Shown: in pieces, positions 58,684 through 64,000 of the stretch
How the letters are laid out: each line of letters begins with the position of its first letter
How positions within the stretch are numbered: the stretch's first letter is position 1
NCBI GenBank assembly: GCA_963971425.1
Contig: OZ020516.1
Coordinates: 12,946,593 to 13,010,592, forward strand
Reading direction: 5' to 3'
Source: Bryoerythrophyllum caledonicum
Lineage: Eukaryota; Streptophyta; Bryopsida; Pottiales; Pottiaceae
Length of the DNA stretch: 64,000 bases
Position numbers and translations under genes: made by a program
Notes under the pieces: model-generated
What the model was told of the DNA's origin: nothing
The model's input: only the letters and a program-made list of their open reading frames with translations
Database searches by the model: none

Positions 58684-59061
58684 GAGCAATCACATTCGCA
58701 CATTATAAAGTGGGCCGAGAGTATCTTTTCTTAGCCCCGACTTAACAAAGTGGGCTACCGTTGGGCTGCAGACAATTTAATGGACATCGGAGGCGGCAAA
58801 TACTGAAGAGCCCCATGAAAAAAAACATCTTTTGTCGCAAAGGGGGGGTTAGGATATCTTGGACGTTTTGACATGAGTGGACGTTGTGCAACACCGCACT
58901 GACTTCCACGTGGAGCTTAACTAAAAATGAAGTTAAATAAAGGGAGGCAACTCTCTCGGTGGAGATGAGCGGGCGTGGAGGACCAAAAATGTTGGGGCCA
59001 TGCTGGAGACGACCAACGTCCCCTCAAAATAAGTTATTACCATCCTATAGTGGACATGCTC
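58684..59061. mobile_element. TTA-target MITE, copy 2 (378 bp)
   Basis: GAGCAATCAC ... GACATGCTC, flanked by TTA at 58681-58683 and 59062-59064, a Harbinger-type duplication. It is immediately adjacent to copy 1, and the ends resemble the start of the Harbinger remnant at 10714. Confidence 0.75.
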
Positions 59062-59064
59062 TTA

Positions 59065-59308
59065 GTATCACAATTTAGGCCAAGTCATTTCATATCTTCA
59101 TGACAAAATGTAAAATAGTCATGAATTTTCAAAATAGATTGTTGTGTGTTAGACCATTTCTACCACTAGGCATCCCTTATAGGCGCCAACCAAAGGTAAG
59201 AGTTGTGGCTAGAAACAAACTTTGATTTTGATTTGTATATAGGGTGGAAAAGAGGGTGGAAATGGGACAATTTATAGAGTGGTGGTGATAGGATATGGTT
59301 GAGTTATC
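59065..59308. mobile_element. Diverged relative of the GGTAAG MITE
   Basis: Shares 'tcatgaattttcaaa', 'ccactaggca', 'taggcgccaaccaaaggtaa' and a 'gagtggtggtgatagga' tail with 33800-34050. It has been truncated by the neighbouring elements. Confidence 0.4.
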
Positions 59309-59312
59309 TTAA

Positions 59313-59600
59313 CCCTTTAACCCGTAAAGGATCATGACATTTTAGCACCTAAATTCACTAAAAAAAATGCGAGTTTCAATGCATTCAATGCAAAATGCAA
59401 ATTAACACATTTTTTACATATCTAACAGTAGCATCTTGTATTAGGATTGTACAAGTGTGTGTTATAAAATTTTTGTTTAGTTTGACAACATGGTGTTGAA
59501 GGGAGATATTCTTCAACTCCCTTGCAAATCTAAACTCTAATAAGAGTCAAAACTTCTACAACCTTGATCTACTCAAATACACTTGTACTTGATTGGCCAG
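59313..59600. mobile_element. TTAA-family fragments, superposed
   Basis: TTAA (59309-59312) then CCCTTTAACCCGTAAAGGATC: a CCCTTTAA-type end fused to a CCCGTAAAGG-type end. The following sequence (59395-59480) resembles the interior of 1394-2110 in reverse order. There is no right end. Confidence 0.4.
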
Positions 59601-59617
59601 TTCATAGTTTGTACATC

Positions 59618-59740
59618 TCAAAGAAGAAGAAGAAGAACGCCGGTCCCCTGATGAGGCTGGCGTGAATAAAGTGTCTGTTCGTTCCACTACTAAGACCAAG
59701 TCCACCGGACAGGGAATTAGTGAGCTGGAACTACTTCCCC
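59618..59740 (+). repeat. Segment shared with 30770-30875
   Basis: About 100 bp encoding AGVNKVSVRSTTKTK on + is clearly homologous to the decayed element at 30.7 kb. It ends where the minus-strand retrotransposon begins, so two retroelement relics abut tail to tail. Confidence 0.7.
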
Positions 59741-59829
59741 CTTTCGAGGGTAGACACTATGAAACAAGTAGCCAAAAACCACAATCCCAATACGTGTTGT
59801 GGTTTTGGAGGCAAAGTGGAGAAGAGATT

Positions 59830-61836
59830 TTATGGGGGGTCATGTGTAACGGGGAGGGTTTGGTTGTTTTCAATTTTACGTTTATGTAGGAGGATGGACA
59901 TAGCATGTTGTATGGCAATGGTGTTAATATTCTTGAAAGTATTTTTGATAATGTCAGTAGGAATTTTGAAGGTATCTTCTAGGATTTTTATAGATGGTAT
60001 AAAGGTGGTGGCCCGTGCGCCAGCAATGATTACAATAAGGGGTTCCACATTCCACCCGAGGGCGGTGATGTCGTCAATAAGGTGTTGGTATTTATTGATT
60101 GTGTTTTCGATTGTTTCCGGGGAGAATCTATTGTTACAATATGTGAATTCGATGAATTGGATGGTGTAGTCTTGGTTTATGTGGTCAGGTGGGGGGTCAT
60201 TGTATGGTAGGCCTTTAACGCAAAGTATATCCGGTTTAAGTCTAGCGTTACAATGACACCTTTGAGTTACACATGTACATGGGAGTAGCCATGGTGGAAC
60301 CGTGTTTTCTTGTGGGTTATTGTTGAAGGTGCCGGCATTCATAAGGATGAAACATCTCGATTTGTTGTGGGAGGTGATTAATTTATGTATTTCCCATACG
60401 GCTTTGTTATGTCTTTTGACAATTAGGGCGTGTATATGGTGGTTATGACATTTAAGTAGGACATGTAGCCATGTGTCAGGATCCATGGAAGTGCATATTG
60501 GGCATGTTATGGATGGGAATCTTTCCATTCCAAAGAAGAGTTGTTTTCTGGCGTTTCCCATGTATTGTCCGGTACGAAATTTGATAATGCATGTTATTTG
60601 AGAGTTGGTGATGTTGGGATTTTTCCAGAAGTTTGTGGAGAGTTCATTATCTATGTCGTTATTATTAGTCCATTTTTCTATGTTGGGGAAGTTGTCTAAG
60701 ATTGTATCAAGGTTGTTACATAGGTCTTGTTTTTTGAGGTATTTACTCAAAAATCTAACCGGGCCTTTATCGGGGGTGTCTTCTTTGGAGGGCCAATCTT
60801 CTTTTTGGAAATAGTATGGGGTGGCGTGGGCGTGTTCGTGTGGGTCTCTGGCATTTTTGTGTGATTTTTCTCGTCCCTCCTTTGCTAGTTTATCCGCTTG
60901 TTCGCGTGGGCTCTAACTTTGTGTATGGTTGTGGTTTGTCTACGTTTGAGTATCATTTGGACCATAGATTTTAATATGATTTTATCAGGGTGGCTATTAT
61001 GGAGGGTGGGATGTGTTATTTGGGAGTTTAATAGGTATAGTGCGTTTATGCAATCTGTGAATATGTGTACTGGTTCATTATTGTATTCTGATGTAACAAT
61101 TTCCAGTGTTTTGTGGATGGCCATGAGTTCTGCTCTGAGAATATTTTGTAGTCCATGCAGTCTTTTGGATAATTTGATTTCTTTTATAGGGTTGAATATT
61201 CCATACCTAGCCTTTTCTTGACGCCAATTGCCTGGACTAATTTGTTCTGGTGGCTTGAAGGAGCCATCTGTGTAGTAGCTATATTTGGGGTTGAATTTAG
61301 TTGAGGTGTTAGTTTTGTAGTCTGGGAGGGGTGGGAGAGGTAGGGTGTAGTCTAATGTAGTGTTGTTGTAATTTAATTTTGACCATTTTTTTGTTTTTGT
61401 TGACTAGTGTATGTGTAGGTGTTGGTGGGGCCATTTTTGTATGTATCCGGTTTATGTTAAGGGTTTCTGCTATGGTGGTAAGTTTGGCAAGTTGTACTAG
61501 GGTGCCCAGGGTTTGGTTGAGGTGGTGGATGCATATTATTTGTAGTGTAGAGGGTTCGATTCTAGGTTTTTTTTGCTCGAGTGGGATAGTAGGTTCTTCG
61601 TATGAAATTGAGTTTGCATCAAATATTACAATGATGTGTGAGTCTGCAAATGGGCTTGACTGTGGGTTAGCGTTTTGGTACCAATTTTTGTCCGGTGTGA
61701 TAATGAGTGTAGATGTGTGTTGTGGGTCATTTTTAGCAGCAAGTCTGGCCCAATGTAGTGCTTGTTGGGTTTCCTCCCCGTTGTGGGGGTGAGCTATACC
61801 TTTACCGGCCCATTTATAGTCAAAAGCCTTCCCCAA
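59830..61836 (-). pseudogene. Non-LTR retrotransposon 3' half with RNase H domain, broken
   Basis: In minus-strand order: a 175-residue frame (61836-61309; ALHWARLAAKN, then SHIIVIFDANSISYEE); after a shift near 61380, an RNase H domain with YYTDGSF, RAELMAI and HIFTDC (61290-60890). A small deletion at about 60901 removes the residues between RAHAN and QADKLA and shifts frame, destroying the last catalytic motif. A 306-residue C-terminal frame (60750-59830) follows, with PNIEKW and the zinc-knuckle-like CPICTSMDPDTWLHVLLKC. RNase H followed by a Cys/His motif is found in several plant LINE-type lineages. The reverse transcriptase itself is absent. Pieces of the same family are at 9905-10380 and 23350-23558. 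Confidence 0.75.
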
Positions 61837-62361
61837 TGAGCCAAATACTTTATCTTTTTCAAAGGGTGAATAGAATTTTTTTAATTTGATGGGGCATGTG
61901 ACGGGGGATGAGAAGTATGATTGTTCAATGTTAAAGGATGAGATTAATGTGTCTAGTATAGGTGTGGGTATTGTGTATTGTGTGTTTTTGAGGGGGTTAT
62001 TTTTTGGTGTGCGGTATTTATATCTTTGGTATAGCTAGATTAGTTCGGTTTCGAATGGTTGTATTATTGGTTCAAAACTATCATTATGAGTGGCTACACA
62101 ACGCAGAAATTTTTTTTTGGGATGGGGAAGTGAGCTCCACGTTTTCTGGTGAGGAGGGCTGCAAAGGAGTTAGTCTCAGGGAGAAGTGTATGGCAACAAG
62201 AGAAGGCTGGCCTTGTTGAAAGTCCACATACACTAGGATCTGTGATTAAACGTGTGGGCTTGGGGAGAGCGTGTGTTGGACAGGACTTAGAAAACTTAGA
62301 TCTGGATTAGTGAAATAGAAAAACACTAGTAGAGGTACTGATCTGCAAGAAAGTGAGCTGA

Positions 62362-64000
62362 AAGCGTTGGGATTTTGGTGTTGGCTTACAGATCTACCCT
62401 TACGAATGTAGATCTAGATCGGATCCAGATCCAAGAACTGATAGCATCAGAAACGCCATAGCCCGCACAAACTCCACTTCGAACTCTGAGCTAGTACCTT
62501 CATCAGCCGAAATTGAGAGACGCAGTAACCACCGCATAGCAGTCCGTAAGCACGCGAGAGAGACACCCAGTAACGGAACCATCAGCAACAAGAGCTCAAG
62601 TCGAACTGACGACAACAACATAAACCGACACCCGAGCACAAGACCTACCAGCCAAGATCAACAGACTGTGGAAACAGTGAGTAAGAACGTCGCAACACCT
62701 GCTGCTGAAAGACGTCAATCCCACCAGCAACAACACCAGGCTGCACATTCTAACCCTACAACTCAACTTTGCTGCTATTCATTATATGTTGTATCCTCAC
62801 TAAAAATTTTAGCACTCACCACAGTTCTAGACATAGTCAAACCACCGTTTGCACACCTGCTACACCACACATTCACTCATACACTAGGCACGAGCACATG
62901 TAGCAACACCATAATCCACACACGAAGTTGGTGGTGTAACTCGGTTTTAAAAATTGTGCGGAAGCGCTGTCTAATTTTCTACAGATCAGGCAAGAAAAGA
63001 TACAAAATAACTGAGCTACAACCAGCTACACCACCGTACGAGAAAGATAGCCTGCAGGTACAAGAGCTTCGACATACGAGCTACACCGAGACTACAACAG
63101 CAACCTGCAAACCAACACAACGGGTCAGAATCACTACCGGCCAAGATCAACAGACTGTGGAAACAGTGAGTAAGTACGCCGCAACACCTGCTGCTGAACG
63201 ACGTCAACCCCACAAGCACCAACACCAGGCTACACATTCTAACCCTACAACTCAACTTTGCTGCTATTCATTATATGTTGTATCCTCACAAAAAAATTTA
63301 GCACTCACCACAGTTCTAGACACAGTCAAACCACCGTTTGCACTCCTGCTTCACCACACATACACTCATACACTAGGCACGAGCACATGTAGCAACACCA
63401 CAATCCACACACGAAGTTGGTTGTGTAACTCGGTTTTAAAAATTGTGCGGAAGCGCTGTCTAAATTTCTACAGATCAGGCAAGAAAAGATACAAATTAAC
63501 CGAGCTACAACCAGCTCCACCACTGTACGCGGAAGATAACCTGCGGGTACAAGAGCTTCGACATACGAGCTACACCGAGACTACAACAGCAACCTGCACA
63601 CCAATACAACAGGTCAGGACACCACTCAGCGACAACCAACCCAACCAAGATTTTGACTGTCACCTAGATAACTATACAAACCAGTTGCAGCAAGCACACG
63701 TATCCACGTCTTTATTAGGACGAAGGAGGGGAGCCCAAAGACCAAAAAACAAATCAGCAACTGCACGCCGCACAGACGACTCATCCGTCCAAACCATACC
63801 CAATGGAATGGACTGGGTGAAACTTGGAAAAAGTAGAGTCTGGACCGCAGCAAGGAGAAGCTCACGCCGCACCAAAGAGACCGAAACCGAAGCAACACAC
63901 GAAACAGAAACCCGTACAAGCAATAGCACAAGCAAGCAACAGAAGAAATCAAGAAAACCCAGGGAGTGCAACATCGAGACACGAAGAGATACATCAACAC
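62362..64000 (+). CDS. Long open frame to window edge, unrecognised, partial
   Basis: 546 codons are open from just after a TGA at 62359-62361 to the end of the window, in the frame that begins at 62641. There is no ATG until 63808, so this is either an internal exon (a candidate acceptor CTTACAG ends at 62391) or a frame that lost its start. The protein is rich in Thr, Gln, Ser and Arg. It contains a 163-residue tandem duplication (62651-63139 and 63140-63618) that keeps frame, with substitutions but no indels. The C-terminal part visible reads MDWVKLGKSRVWTAARRSSRR, then a Thr/Glu-rich basic tail. It resembles gag/ORF1-like or nucleic-acid-binding low-complexity proteins only in composition. 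I cannot name a family. Confidence 0.42.
62651..63618 (+). repeat. Two tandem copies of a 489-bp unit
   Basis: The unit starting GCCAAGATCAACAGACTGTG at 62651 restarts at 63140. The offset of exactly 489 bp is constant at least from the unit start through 62930/63419. I count roughly 27 substitutions over about 480 bp (about 94% identity). 489 is a multiple of 3. Confidence 0.92.

Noticed and set aside
58373-58693. 106-codon minus frame with 66-codon + shadow
   Set aside because: Lies inside a palindromic MITE and runs past its end.

Overview
This is nuclear DNA from a land plant or close streptophyte relative. The evidence is one clearly recognisable intron-bearing plant gene, a PIN-LIKES (PILS) auxin-carrier gene with ten coding exons at 39748-44184 on the + strand, set in AT-rich sequence crowded with plant-type transposable elements. 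Intron lengths of roughly 100-810 bp argue against a compact genome such as Selaginella. I cannot name the species; a bryophyte, fern or charophyte is only a guess. There is no bacterial, organellar or viral gene content and no CRISPR array.

Layout. (1) 1-10.1 kb and 13.8-23.6 kb are two copies of one segmental duplication. Each carries an intronless gene for an uncharacterised multi-pass membrane protein (6817-8124 and 17881-19203, both minus). Because the copies are paralogous, each serves as an empty-site control for insertions in the other. This dates and defines a solo LTR, a Helitron, two TTAA-target elements and a palindromic Tc1/mariner-like composite. (2) 10.4-13.8 kb lies between the copies and holds a nonsense-broken Myb/SANT-like ORF1 of a PIF/Harbinger element plus an unexplained GC-rich block. 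(3) 23.6-34.1 kb is a nest of elements: TTAA-target elements, a second Helitron, a MULE-type MITE, and a decayed element with an unrecognised 163-codon ORF. (4) 34503-37798 is a structurally complete pogo/Tigger-like element with TA target duplications and an unbroken 629-codon DDE transposase frame. (5) 37.9-44.2 kb is the PILS gene with its GC-rich 5' side. (6) 44.3-59.6 kb is again almost entirely elements: TTAA-target elements, Harbinger MITEs, nested MITEs, and a broken PIF/Harbinger element with both of its genes. (7) 59.8-61.9 kb is the decayed 3' half of a non-LTR retrotransposon on the minus strand, with an RNase H domain. (8) 62362-64000 is a frame of 546 codons on the + strand, open to the edge of the window and containing a 163-residue in-frame tandem duplication. 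It lacks an early ATG and is not recognised.

There is no operon-like cooperation between genes here. The only host genes I can support are PILS and, less surely, the two membrane-protein paralogues. The points most worth following up are the TTAA-target (piggyBac-like) element family, the intact Tigger-like transposase, the long open frame at the right edge, and the hairpin-forming composite at 3.85-6.77 kb.
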